Of a DNA stretch of 64,000 nt, positions 49,105-57,702 are shown in pieces. The notes below the pieces were generated by a model. The model made no database searches, was not told the origin of the DNA, and saw only the letters and a list, made by a program, of their open reading frames with translations. The DNA comes from Thermoanaerobaculia bacterium. Lineage in GTDB: Bacteria; Acidobacteriota; Thermoanaerobaculia; Multivoradales; Multivoraceae. Made by a program: the position numbers and the translations under genes. Numbering within the stretch: position 1 is the first letter of the stretch; every line of letters starts with the position of its first letter. The stretch spans positions 1 to 64,000 of the forward strand of contig JAJEBV010000011.1 in assembly GCA_022822365.1 (NCBI GenBank), in the 5' to 3' direction.

Positions 49105-52100
49105 CGTTCCGGGGGGCCGGTCGGCCGGCCTGGCGTTGGCGGCCGCCGTAATGGCGGTCGCGGGCTGCGCTGAGCCGAGGTCCGACGGGCGGGTGCTCCA
49201 TGGTGTGCCGCCGGGCTTTGAACTCCACCCGGCGTTCGGGCTCGAGCTCGCGGCCGCCGAGCCTGTAACCGTCGACCCGATCGACCTCGCCTTCGACGAG
49301 CGGGGCCGCGCTTTCGTCCTGGAATTGCCGGGCTACCCCGACATGGAGCGCGCGGCCCGGATCGTCGCACTCTCCGACGAAGACGGCGACGGGCGCTGGG
49401 ATGGCCGGCGGCTGTTCGCGGACGATCTCGGCATGGCGGACTCGATCCTGCCGTGGCGGCGCGGGCTGCTGGTGGCGGCGCCGCCGCACCTCGTGTACCT
49501 CGAGGACGTGGATGGCGACGGCCGGGCGGACCGGCGCGACGTGCTCATGAGCGGCTTTGCCGAGGGCAATCCCCAGCACAACGTCAACGCGCTGCGCTAC
49601 GGCCTGGACAACTGGATCCACGGCGTCAACGGTGGCAACGGGGCACGCGTGTTCTGGCCGGGCGCTCCGGATGAGGTCGAGGACATCGGCCAGGACGACT
49701 TCCGTGTCGACTTCGACTCCGGCCGATTCGAGCGCACCGGACGTGGCGCCGGCGGCTTCGGCATGACCTTCGGGCCCTGGGGACGCGCCTTCGGCACCCA
49801 CAACCTGAATCATCTGAGCCAGATCGTCATCCCGCGCCGCTATCTCGCCGGGCTGCCGGCGGCCTGGCAGGACGGTCGGCTGCGCCTCGCGGCGCCCGCG
49901 GACGGCGGTCCGGCCGAACTGTTCCCGATCGGCGTGCGGCAGACGCGTCCGAACCACCCCGAGCAGTCGAACCGCTTCTCGGCCGCGTGCGCGGTCACGG
50001 CGTACGCCGCCGGCGCGTTCGACGGCGCCGGACTGGATGACCGGGGAATCAGCGTGTTCGTGGCCGACCCGTCCGCGAACGTGGTCCATCGCGCCGTTGT
50101 CGACACGGCGGGCGCCGCGGCGGATGCCGGCCGCGGCCGGCCCGGAGTCGAGTTTCTGGCCTCCACCGACCCGCTCTTCCGGCCGGTGAACCTGACGGTC
50201 GGGCCGGACGGCGCGCTCTACGTCCTGGACATGCACCGCGGCGTCATCGAACACCCCGAGTGGATACCGGACCCGATGGAGGTGGAGCTCAACCTGTACG
50301 AGGGCGACGAGCGGGGACGCATCTACCGCGTCGTGCCTGCCGGCGGCCTGCCGGCCGGGCTCGCGGACTTCCGGGGTTTCGACCGCTCGCGGCCCGGCGA
50401 ACTCCTCGACGCGCTGTCCAGCCCGAACCGGTGGCGGCGGCTGACCGCGCAGCGCCTCCTGGTCGAGGAGTTCGCGGAGGACCCGCCGGAGACGGTTGTC
50501 CGCGAACTTCGCGACCGGCTGGAGCATGCGCTGCCGCTCGGGAGACTCCACGCGCTCTGGACCCTGAGCGGAATCGGCGCGCTCGACCGGGTGTCCCTCG
50601 GTGCGGCCTTCGCCGACCTGGAGCCGGAGCTTCGGCGCAACGCGATTCTGGCGTTCGAGGAGATGCTCTCGACCGCGGGAGTCGCCGGTCCGCTCGAGGC
50701 CGAGCCCCGTCCCGCGCCGGACGCGAGCCGCTCCGCCAGTCCGCCCGAGCCCTTGTCGCAGGGCGGCTGGATGACGCTCATGGGCGAGTTGGTGGCCTCG
50801 ATCGACGATCCCGATCCGGGCGTGCGGCTGCAGGCGATGCTGACCGCCGGAATCGTTGTCGGGTCGGAGGCCGTGGGCGGCGGCGACTCTCAGGGCGCGG
50901 CGATCCGGGCGGTGGTTGAGGAGGCGGCCCGGCTCGGACGCGACGCGCCGGCAGCGGCACCGCGGGATGTGCCCTGGCTGCGGCTCGCCGCGGTCTCGGT
51001 CCTGGCTGAGGATCCGGTGAGTTCCCTCGGATTACTGCTTCAGGCCGGCGATTCCGGCGGCGATGTGGTCGAGCGGGTCGCCGCTCTGGTTCCCGCGGAA
51101 CGTGTGGCCGAGGTCGTCACCGGCGATCAGGTGCTGAGGGCCCTGTCGGGGTCCGGGGCCGGCGCTTCGGCTACGGGTCGTGGCCTGCTCGCGGGTTTGA
51201 CCGTGGCCGCCGCCGGCGCCGGAGACCGGGGAGTTGACGCTTCGGGCCTGTCGGAGCCTCTGCGTCGCCTGCGACGGTCGGACGATGATGCCCTCGCGGC
51301 CGCCGCCTGGCGGCTGAGTTCCGCCGTGGGTGCCCGGCCGACGGCGGAGGAGGTAGCCCTTCTCGACTGCGCCGGCGTCCGGGCGGCCGACCGGACCCGC
51401 CAGGTGGAGGAGCGGCTTCAGGCGGTCGCCCTCTTCGGTCTTCGCCGGCATTGGCCTGGCGAATCGGAAGATGTCGACCGCTCGTGTCCGGACGCCGCCG
51501 CGGCGGCCGGTACGGGTTCGTCTGGCGGAACCTGGCTGGAGCGGATGGGTGCGCTGCTCGAGGTTGGGCAGCCGCGCGAGATCCAGCGAGCGGCCATGGC
51601 GGAGCTGGCGTCGGCGGCCGAGGCGATGGTCACGGCCTACGTGATCGAACGCTGGCCCTACCTGGGACCGGACGCCAGGCGCGACGCGGGCAGCTACCTG
51701 ATTCGAGGCCGGGGCCGGCACGCGGCCCTTCTCGACGCGCTCGAGAACGGCCGCATCCGGGTCGGGGAGATGAACTTCGTCCTGGAGCGGCGCCGCTTCC
51801 TGCTGCGTTCGCCAGAGCCGGAGATCCGCCTGCGTGCGCAGGCCTTCTTCGACGATGCCGGCGTCGTCACCCGCGCCGAGGCGCTCGAGGCGATGCGGCC
51901 GGCGCTCGGACTCGACGGCGATCCGGAACGGGGCGAGGCCCTGTTCCTCGAACTCTGCGCCCGATGCCACCGGAGCGGAGGGGCTGGCAGCGGACCGGGA
52001 CCGGACCTGTCCGGCATCGGTCGCAAGAGCGCGGAGACCCTTCTGCACGACATCCTGGACCCGAACGCGGCGGTCGACGCCTCCTACGTGAACTACGTCG

Positions 52101-52315
52101 TCGAGACGACGGACGGTGAGATCCACACGGGTTTGCTGGCCGAGAGCACCAGCGGCGGGATCGTCCTGCGGGCGGCGGAGGATCTCCTGATCGAAGTGCC
52201 GGCCGAACGCGTCCGGGAGGTCCGCAGCGACGGCCTGTCCATGATGCCGGAGGAGCTGGAGGCGGGTCTGGAGCCCGCCGACATGGCCGATCTGCTGGCG
52301 TTCCTGAGTCTCTAG
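49073..52315 (+). CDS. PVC-type heme-binding CxxCH protein with membrane-bound dehydrogenase-like propeller
   Basis: Large predicted lipoprotein of 1080 aa (lipobox VAGC, Cys about 32). Residues about 40-430 form the propeller-like putative membrane-bound dehydrogenase domain seen in planctomycetes, verrucomicrobia and others (VDPIDLAFDERGRAFVLELPGYP, GPDGALYVLDMHRGVIEHP). A long alpha-helical HEAT-like region follows. The C-terminal c-type cytochrome domain has C962-A-R-C965-H966 and ends with an SxMMP-type distal methionine (GLSMMPEELE). Probably a periplasmic electron-transfer or sugar-oxidising protein. The start is uncertain: ATG 49073 lies inside the preceding gene and gives an acceptable signal; a TTG further in is possible. 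It shares CTAG with the convergent deacetylase stop. Confidence 0.85.
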   Translation: MRPPRPAAASSVPGGRSAGLALAAAVMAVAGCAEPRSDGRVLHGVPPGFELHPAFGLELAAAEPVTVDPIDLAFDERGRAFVLELPGYPDMERAARIVALSDEDGDGRWDGRRLFADDLGMADSILPWRRGLLVAAPPHLVYLEDVDGDGRADRRDVLMSGFAEGNPQHNVNALRYGLDNWIHGVNGGNGARVFWPGAPDEVEDIGQDDFRVDFDSGRFERTGRGAGGFGMTFGPWGRAFGTHNLNHLSQIVIPRRYLAGLPAAWQDGRLRLAAPADGGPAELFPIGVRQTRPNHPEQSNRFSAACAVTAYAAGAFDGAGLDDRGISVFVADPSANVVHRAVVDTAGAAADAGRGRPGVEFLASTDPLFRPVNLTVGPDGALYVLDMHRGVIEHPEWIPDPMEVELNLYEGDERGRIYRVVPAGGLPAGLADFRGFDRSRPGELLDALSSPNRWRRLTAQRLLVEEFAEDPPETVVRELRDRLEHALPLGRLHALWTLSGIGALDRVSLGAAFADLEPELRRNAILAFEEMLSTAGVAGPLEAEPRPAPDASRSASPPEPLSQGGWMTLMGELVASIDDPDPGVRLQAMLTAGIVVGSEAVGGGDSQGAAIRAVVEEAARLGRDAPAAAPRDVPWLRLAAVSVLAEDPVSSLGLLLQAGDSGGDVVERVAALVPAERVAEVVTGDQVLRALSGSGAGASATGRGLLAGLTVAAAGAGDRGVDASGLSEPLRRLRRSDDDALAAAAWRLSSAVGARPTAEEVALLDCAGVRAADRTRQVEERLQAVALFGLRRHWPGESEDVDRSCPDAAAAAGTGSSGGTWLERMGALLEVGQPREIQRAAMAELASAAEAMVTAYVIERWPYLGPDARRDAGSYLIRGRGRHAALLDALENGRIRVGEMNFVLERRRFLLRSPEPEIRLRAQAFFDDAGVVTRAEALEAMRPALGLDGDPERGEALFLELCARCHRSGGAGSGPGPDLSGIGRKSAETLLHDILDPNAAVDASYVNYVVETTDGEIHTGLLAESTSGGIVLRAAEDLLIEVPAERVREVRSDGLSMMPEELEAGLEPADMADLLAFLSL

Positions 52316-53727
52316 CGCCGGCGGAGCGCTTCGATCTCGAGGAAGCGCTCCTTCAGCCGGACCGCCTGGTCCAGATCGAGCACCAGGTAGATCTCGTTCG
52401 GTCTCGGCCCGCGGCGGAGGTAGTCGTAGAGATAGCCGGGGAGCTTGTCGTGACGGCCGAGCGCGCGCCAGAACGCTTCCGCCGCGAGGTCACGGGCGCG
52501 TTCGGAGAAGGGGGTCACGACCCTGTGCTCGAAGGGCCGAAGGTCGTGCATCGCCTCGAGCGCCAGGTAGTTCAGCCGGCGGACCGTCTCGTCGACGGGA
52601 TAGGACAGGACGGAGCCGAAGGGCATCGGGTCGCCGAACCACGGCGGCAGCGACTCGAGCGCCGTGTTCGGCCCCAGCGGATAGGGCTCGGCACGGGTCG
52701 CGTGGTTCGTGTAGAACAGCAGGAGGCCGTCCCAGCCGTTCTGCTCGAGCGCCTCGATCAGGGCGACCGTCGCGTACTGGTGGTCCGGATGGCTGTCGAG
52801 CAGCGGGTTCGCCGTGGCGATCAGCTCGGCGCCCGTCCAGTCCACCTCCCGGCGCAGGTCCGCGACGAGTTCGGGCCAGCTCGACGTGAACGGCCGCGTG
52901 GCCAGTTGCGGCTCGGTGTTCAGCCGGCGGAAGAGGCCCGGATCGTCGAGGTCGGCCAGGATCGAGCCGACGACTTCGGGTCGCTGCTCGTACAGGCGGC
53001 GGAGGGTGCCGTCGAAGTAGCCCAGGTTGCGCGCCCGGTTGAACGGGACGTCGCCCAGGAACGGCACCGTCAGGCTGTCCCAGGTGCGCATCCAGCCCTT
53101 GATCCGGTAGTGCTCGCCCGTGTCCGGGAACAGGCCGCCGTAGTTCTTGCCGCCGTAGTCGCCGGCCGTGACGGTGACGACGTCTGCACGGGTCGTCGCA
53201 TAGAGGCCGAAAGAGGCGATCTCGGCGTCGTCGGGGTGAGGGGCGACGACGAGAACGCGGGTCGCCTCGTCGATGGGCGGGTTCTCGAACACGACCAGGC
53301 GCGTCGGTCCGAGCTGCCAGCCGATTTGCCGGCCGACCATCTCGATTCGGTGGGCGCCCGCCGCAGGCGAGACATTCAGGTAGCGGCGGCCGGTCGAGCG
53401 CGGCGCGAAGGACTGGGTGAAGTTCCGGCCGTCCGCGCGGAACTCGATGCTGGGGGACAGCGACGGCAGCAGGGGTCTGGTCCTGGCCCGGAACTCGAGC
53501 AGGGCTGTGACATCCCGGCTCGGTGCCTCTGCCGGCCAGTCGAAGCCGTCCCGACCGAGGCGGACCTCCCAGGTCGTGCCGTCGCGCTGGTCGAGAGCGT
53601 AGTCGTGGGCCTGCCGGGGATCGTGGCGGAAGAAGTTCCGGTAACCGCTTCCCCGGCAGTGCCCGAACAGCCCGACCGCCAGAACCGCGGTCAGCACCAG
53701 GGCGATGTTTCGCCGCTCGCGGGTCAT
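52312..53727 (-). CDS. PIG-L family deacetylase
   Basis: Protein of 471 aa anchored or exported by an N-terminal hydrophobic segment (IALVLTAVLAVGLFG). A beta-sandwich-like region of about 110 residues precedes the LmbE/PIG-L zinc deacetylase domain (about 155-420), with P163-H-P-D-D167 and a second SHPDHQYA motif supplying the metal histidine. The family removes N-acetyl groups from sugar-linked substrates. The extra N-terminal domain may bind the substrate or envelope. It starts 12 bp after the dnaE stop and so is probably co-transcribed with it. Substrate unknown. Confidence 0.88.
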   Translation of the reverse strand: MTRERRNIALVLTAVLAVGLFGHCRGSGYRNFFRHDPRQAHDYALDQRDGTTWEVRLGRDGFDWPAEAPSRDVTALLEFRARTRPLLPSLSPSIEFRADGRNFTQSFAPRSTGRRYLNVSPAAGAHRIEMVGRQIGWQLGPTRLVVFENPPIDEATRVLVVAPHPDDAEIASFGLYATTRADVVTVTAGDYGGKNYGGLFPDTGEHYRIKGWMRTWDSLTVPFLGDVPFNRARNLGYFDGTLRRLYEQRPEVVGSILADLDDPGLFRRLNTEPQLATRPFTSSWPELVADLRREVDWTGAELIATANPLLDSHPDHQYATVALIEALEQNGWDGLLLFYTNHATRAEPYPLGPNTALESLPPWFGDPMPFGSVLSYPVDETVRRLNYLALEAMHDLRPFEHRVVTPFSERARDLAAEAFWRALGRHDKLPGYLYDYLRRGPRPNEIYLVLDLDQAVRLKERFLEIEALRRR

Positions 53728-53738
53728 CTCAGGTGGGT

Positions 53739-56700
53739 TCAGGGCCGGGAAGGCGGCGGCGGTGCGCCGATGTAGCGGCAATGGCCGCGCTCACCGAGCA
53801 GATCGTCGATTTCGGAGGCCACGGCATCGTCGACAGGCGCGCGGCTGCCGTTCGCGCCGGCGAGAACCGTGCGGTCCGGGAGTTCCAACTCGAATTCGAC
53901 CTCGACGCCGCCGTTCCTGCCCCGGCTGCGGCGCCTGTCGAGCAGGTCGCGCAGTTGTTCCAGCTCCTCGTTCAGGGGCTCGTCCGTGGTTCCGGCCTCG
54001 CCCCGGAGGTCGAGGTGGATGCGCAGGCGGCGGGCGAGTTTCACCGGCGCCTCTTCGACCGGCACGACCTTGCTGACCACCAGGTTCGGTTCTTCGCGCC
54101 GCCGGTCGACGCGGCCGGTGAAGAACAGCACCGCGCCACGCTCCAGTCGTTCCTCGTACTCGGCGTAGGCGTCGGCGAACAGCACGCCCTCCACGCGCGC
54201 GCTCTTGTCCTCAAGCTGGATCATCGCCATCTTCTGGCCGGGATTGCGCCCCTTCCGGGTGCGGGTGGTGCGGAGCGAGCCGAGCAGCGCTCCCAGGACG
54301 ACCTCCGTGTCGGCCGGCAGGGCCTTCAATTGCTCGACGTTCACGTTGCCGAAGCGTTCGAGCAGCTCGCGGTGGTCGTCGAGGGGATGGCTGGAGGCGA
54401 AGAACCCGAGCGCCTCCTTCTCGTGCGCCAGCAGTTCGCCGGCGGTCCAGGGCGGCACCGCCGGCAGTTCCTGGCCGGCGTCCCCGTCGGCCTCGGGCGA
54501 GTCATCCGAACCGCCGGCGAACAGCAGGCTGGCCTGGCCGCTCTCGCGGTCGGCCGCCGCCCGCTGCCCGGCCTTGACCGCTGCGCCCAGCGCATCGACC
54601 ATCGCCGCCCGCTGGTCCTTGCCGTGGATGCCGTCGAAGGCGCCGGACTTGATCAGGGCCTCGATCGTCGAGCGGTTGACGGTCTGGAGCGGCACGCGCC
54701 GGCAGAAGTCCCAGAGGCTGCTGAAGCGGCCGCCTTCCTCGCGCGCCTCGAGGATCGCCCGCACCGCTTTCTCGCCGACGCCCTTGACCGCCGACAGGCC
54801 GAAGCGGATGTGTCCGTTGCCGCTCGTCTGCTCCTCCCCGGGCTCGAACACGACATGGAAGCGGACGCCGGAGCGGTCGATGTCCGGCGCTCCGACTTCG
54901 ATGCCGCGACGGCCGCCGGGGAGCTTCACGCGCGCGCATTCGTCGACGTAGTGGACCAGCTTGTCCGTGCTGTCGGCGGCATAGGTGAGGACGGCCGCCA
55001 TGTACTGGACCGGGAACCAGGTCTTGAGGTACGCCGTCTGGTACGCGAGCAGGGTGTAGCCGACCGAGTGGGACTTGTTGAAGCCGTAGCCCGCGAACTC
55101 CTCGATCAGGCCGAACAGCCGGGTCGCCTGCTGTTTCGCGAGCCCCTTGTCCCGTGCGCCGTCGACGAAGCGCTGCCGGGCCGCGTTGATCGTCTTGCGG
55201 CTCTTCTTGCTGATCGCCTTGATCAGCGTGTACGCCTCGCGGAGCGGCACGTCGCCCAGTTCGTGGACGATCTGCATGACCTGTTCCTGGTAGACCATGA
55301 TGCCGTGGGTGTCGGCCGTGTGCCGGTCGACGATCTCGTGGACCTGCGGGGTCTCTTCGCGGCCGTGCTTGCGGTCGCAGTAAGTCGGGATCAGTGCCAT
55401 CGGCCCGGGACGGAAGAGGGCGTTGGCGGCCACCAGGTCCTCGAGCCGGTCGGGCTTCATCTGCAGCAGCAGGTTGCGCATGCCCTCCGATTCGAACTGG
55501 AACGTCCCGGCGGTGTCGGCGCTGGAGAAGACCTGCAGGACCGTGGGGTCGGCGAGGTCGATGTGGTCGAGATCGAGTGGGTGCCGGCCCTCGGGGCAGG
55601 TTGGAACCGCTTCGGCGATCGCCTCGGACGGCAGGGTCTCGCGCACGAGCTGGCGGCAGCGCTCGATGATGGACAGGGTCGTCAGCCCCAGGAAGTCCAT
55701 CTTGAGCAGGCCCATCTTCTCGACCGTGGGCCCGTCCCACTGGGTCACGAGCACGTCCTTCGAGCCCTGGGTGCGGCTGGTGGCCAGTGGCACCAGGTTC
55801 TCGAGGGGCTGGGTCGCGATGACCAGTCCGGCGGCGTGGACGCCGCTGTGCCGGGTGATCCCCTCGAGTTCCCGCGCCGTGTCGATGACCTCGCGAACCT
55901 GCTCGTCGCTCTCGTACAGCTCCTTCAGTTCCTTCTCGCGGCCCAGGGCCTGCTCGATCGTCACGCCGAGTTCGGCGCCGATCAGCTTCGAGATGCGGTC
56001 GACCTGGGCGAGCGGGAGCTCGTGCACCCGTCCGACGTCGCGGATCGCGGCGCGGGCCTTCATTGTGCCGAAGGTGATGATCTGGGCGACGTAGCCGTAC
56101 TTCTCGCGGACGTACTCCAGGATCTCCGCCCGGCCGTCCTGGCAGAGGTCGATGTCGATGTCCGGGTACTCGCTGCGGTCCGGGTCGGTGAAGCGCTCGA
56201 AAAGCAGGCCGTAACGCACCGGGCAGGCGTGCGAGAGCCCGAGCGTGTAGCCGACCATCGTGCCGACGCCCGAGCCGCGCGCTGTGGCCGGGATGTCGCG
56301 CTTCCTGGCTTCGTTCACGAAGTCCCAGACGATCAGGAAGTAGGCGCTGATCCGCTTGCCGGCGAGGACCGAGAGTTCATGGTCGAGACGGCGGCGGTGC
56401 GCGTCCTCGACCCGGTCGCCGTAGCGCCAGGCGAGGCCGGCTTCGCTGAGCTCGCGCAGCGCCCGGTCGCAGTCGGCATGCAGCGCGGCCAGTTCCTCCT
56501 CGTCCGGCTGCTCGGCCAGCGGCTCCACGCGGTAGCCGGCGCAGAAGCGGTCGAACCAGGCTCCGCTGCCCGGTTCCGGCTCCGCCGTTCCCGCCGGCAG
56601 TGGAGGAGGCTCCAGGCGCTCGACGCGCACGAGCGGCGCGTGGTTGGCGGAGAAGTCGAGTTCGACGTTGCAGCGGTCGGCGATGCGGCGGGTGTTGAGC

Positions 56701-57545
56701 AGGGCCTCGGCGGTCCCGGGCCTGTCGAAGAGCTCGGCCATCTGCTCGGGACTCTTGACGTAGAGCTCCCTCGGATAGTGGAGCCGGTCCTCCTGGTCCT
56801 TCGACTTGCCGGTCGAGACGCAGATCAGCGTGTCGTGGCTGTTCCAGTCGTCGGCGGTGAGGAAGTGCGCGTCGTTGTCGCACACGATCGGCAGGTCGAG
56901 GTCGGACGCCAGACGCAGGATCTGCTCGTTGACCTCGTCCTGCTCGGGCGTCTCGTGGCTCTGCAGCTCGAGGTAGAAGCAGGGCTCCCCGGTCTCATCG
57001 GCGGGGAAGGTCTTCAGGTGCCACTCGGCTTCTCGCTTCGCCCGCTCGTAGTGGTCTTCGCCGCCGGTCTTGATGTTCCGCAAGTGGTACGCGAGGGAGG
57101 AGCCGAGGTGGCCGTTGATCGCGATCAGGCCCTCGTTCCACTGCTTGAGCGTTCCCTTGTCCATGCGGGGCTTGTAGTAGAAGCCCTCGGTGTAGCTGTC
57201 GGACGAGAGCTTGACCAGGTTTCGCCAGCCCGCTTCGTTGCGGGCCAGCAGTACCAGGTGGAAACCGCCGTCGGCGACGCCCTGGGTTTCCTTGAACCGG
57301 CGGTCGGACGTTTCCGTCCTGATGTCGGGCGCCACGTACGCCTCGATCCCCAGGATGGGCTTGACGCCCTTCTTCCGGCAGGCCTCGTAGAAGGCGACGG
57401 CGCCGAACAGGTTGCCGTGGTCGGTAAGGGCGACCGCGTCCATGCCGAGGCCGGCGATGCGGTCGACCAGGGGCACCATCCGGTTGCCGCCATCGAGCAG
57501 CGAGTACTCGGAGTGGAGGTGGAGGTGGACGAAGTCCGGTGCCAT
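53739..57545 (-). CDS. dnaE: DNA polymerase III subunit alpha
   Basis: Replicative polymerase catalytic subunit of 1268 aa. The N-terminal PHP domain has H7-x-H9-x-H11 (FVHLHLHSEYSLLDG). The polymerase core has the catalytic aspartates in YPDIDIDLC (about 461-467), and ARGSGVGTMVGY before it. GYGFNKSHSVGYTLLAYQTAYLK and the helix-hairpin-helix region KGVGEKAVRAILEAREEGG follow, then an OB-fold (VVLGALLGSLRTTRTRKG). It is dnaE1-type in length and order, not DnaE2/ImuC. ATG 57545 is set by the conserved PHP start. Divergent from comEC; followed by the deacetylase gene. Confidence 0.97.
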   Translation of the reverse strand: MAPDFVHLHLHSEYSLLDGGNRMVPLVDRIAGLGMDAVALTDHGNLFGAVAFYEACRKKGVKPILGIEAYVAPDIRTETSDRRFKETQGVADGGFHLVLLARNEAGWRNLVKLSSDSYTEGFYYKPRMDKGTLKQWNEGLIAINGHLGSSLAYHLRNIKTGGEDHYERAKREAEWHLKTFPADETGEPCFYLELQSHETPEQDEVNEQILRLASDLDLPIVCDNDAHFLTADDWNSHDTLICVSTGKSKDQEDRLHYPRELYVKSPEQMAELFDRPGTAEALLNTRRIADRCNVELDFSANHAPLVRVERLEPPPLPAGTAEPEPGSGAWFDRFCAGYRVEPLAEQPDEEELAALHADCDRALRELSEAGLAWRYGDRVEDAHRRRLDHELSVLAGKRISAYFLIVWDFVNEARKRDIPATARGSGVGTMVGYTLGLSHACPVRYGLLFERFTDPDRSEYPDIDIDLCQDGRAEILEYVREKYGYVAQIITFGTMKARAAIRDVGRVHELPLAQVDRISKLIGAELGVTIEQALGREKELKELYESDEQVREVIDTARELEGITRHSGVHAAGLVIATQPLENLVPLATSRTQGSKDVLVTQWDGPTVEKMGLLKMDFLGLTTLSIIERCRQLVRETLPSEAIAEAVPTCPEGRHPLDLDHIDLADPTVLQVFSSADTAGTFQFESEGMRNLLLQMKPDRLEDLVAANALFRPGPMALIPTYCDRKHGREETPQVHEIVDRHTADTHGIMVYQEQVMQIVHELGDVPLREAYTLIKAISKKSRKTINAARQRFVDGARDKGLAKQQATRLFGLIEEFAGYGFNKSHSVGYTLLAYQTAYLKTWFPVQYMAAVLTYAADSTDKLVHYVDECARVKLPGGRRGIEVGAPDIDRSGVRFHVVFEPGEEQTSGNGHIRFGLSAVKGVGEKAVRAILEAREEGGRFSSLWDFCRRVPLQTVNRSTIEALIKSGAFDGIHGKDQRAAMVDALGAAVKAGQRAAADRESGQASLLFAGGSDDSPEADGDAGQELPAVPPWTAGELLAHEKEALGFFASSHPLDDHRELLERFGNVNVEQLKALPADTEVVLGALLGSLRTTRTRKGRNPGQKMAMIQLEDKSARVEGVLFADAYAEYEERLERGAVLFFTGRVDRRREEPNLVVSKVVPVEEAPVKLARRLRIHLDLRGEAGTTDEPLNEELEQLRDLLDRRRSRGRNGGVEVEFELELPDRTVLAGANGSRAPVDDAVASEIDDLLGERGHCRYIGAPPPPSRP

Positions 57546-57702
57546 GCTCGGATGTTGAGAATCCACGCCGCGCTCGGAACCTCGAACCGGTTCGCGCCGG
57601 GCGTCGACGGCGCCTAGCATCTCACCGGCGACAGGCCGACGCAAGCGGCTGTGGAACTGGCCGCCAGGCGGCTTCGCGGCGTTCCCTTGCGTCCTAGTCA
57701 GT

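Noticed and set aside
57546..57702. Coding extension upstream of dnaE
   Set aside because: The frame stays open, but the conserved PHP start (MAPDFVHLHLH) fixes ATG 57545. The spacer is a divergent promoter region.
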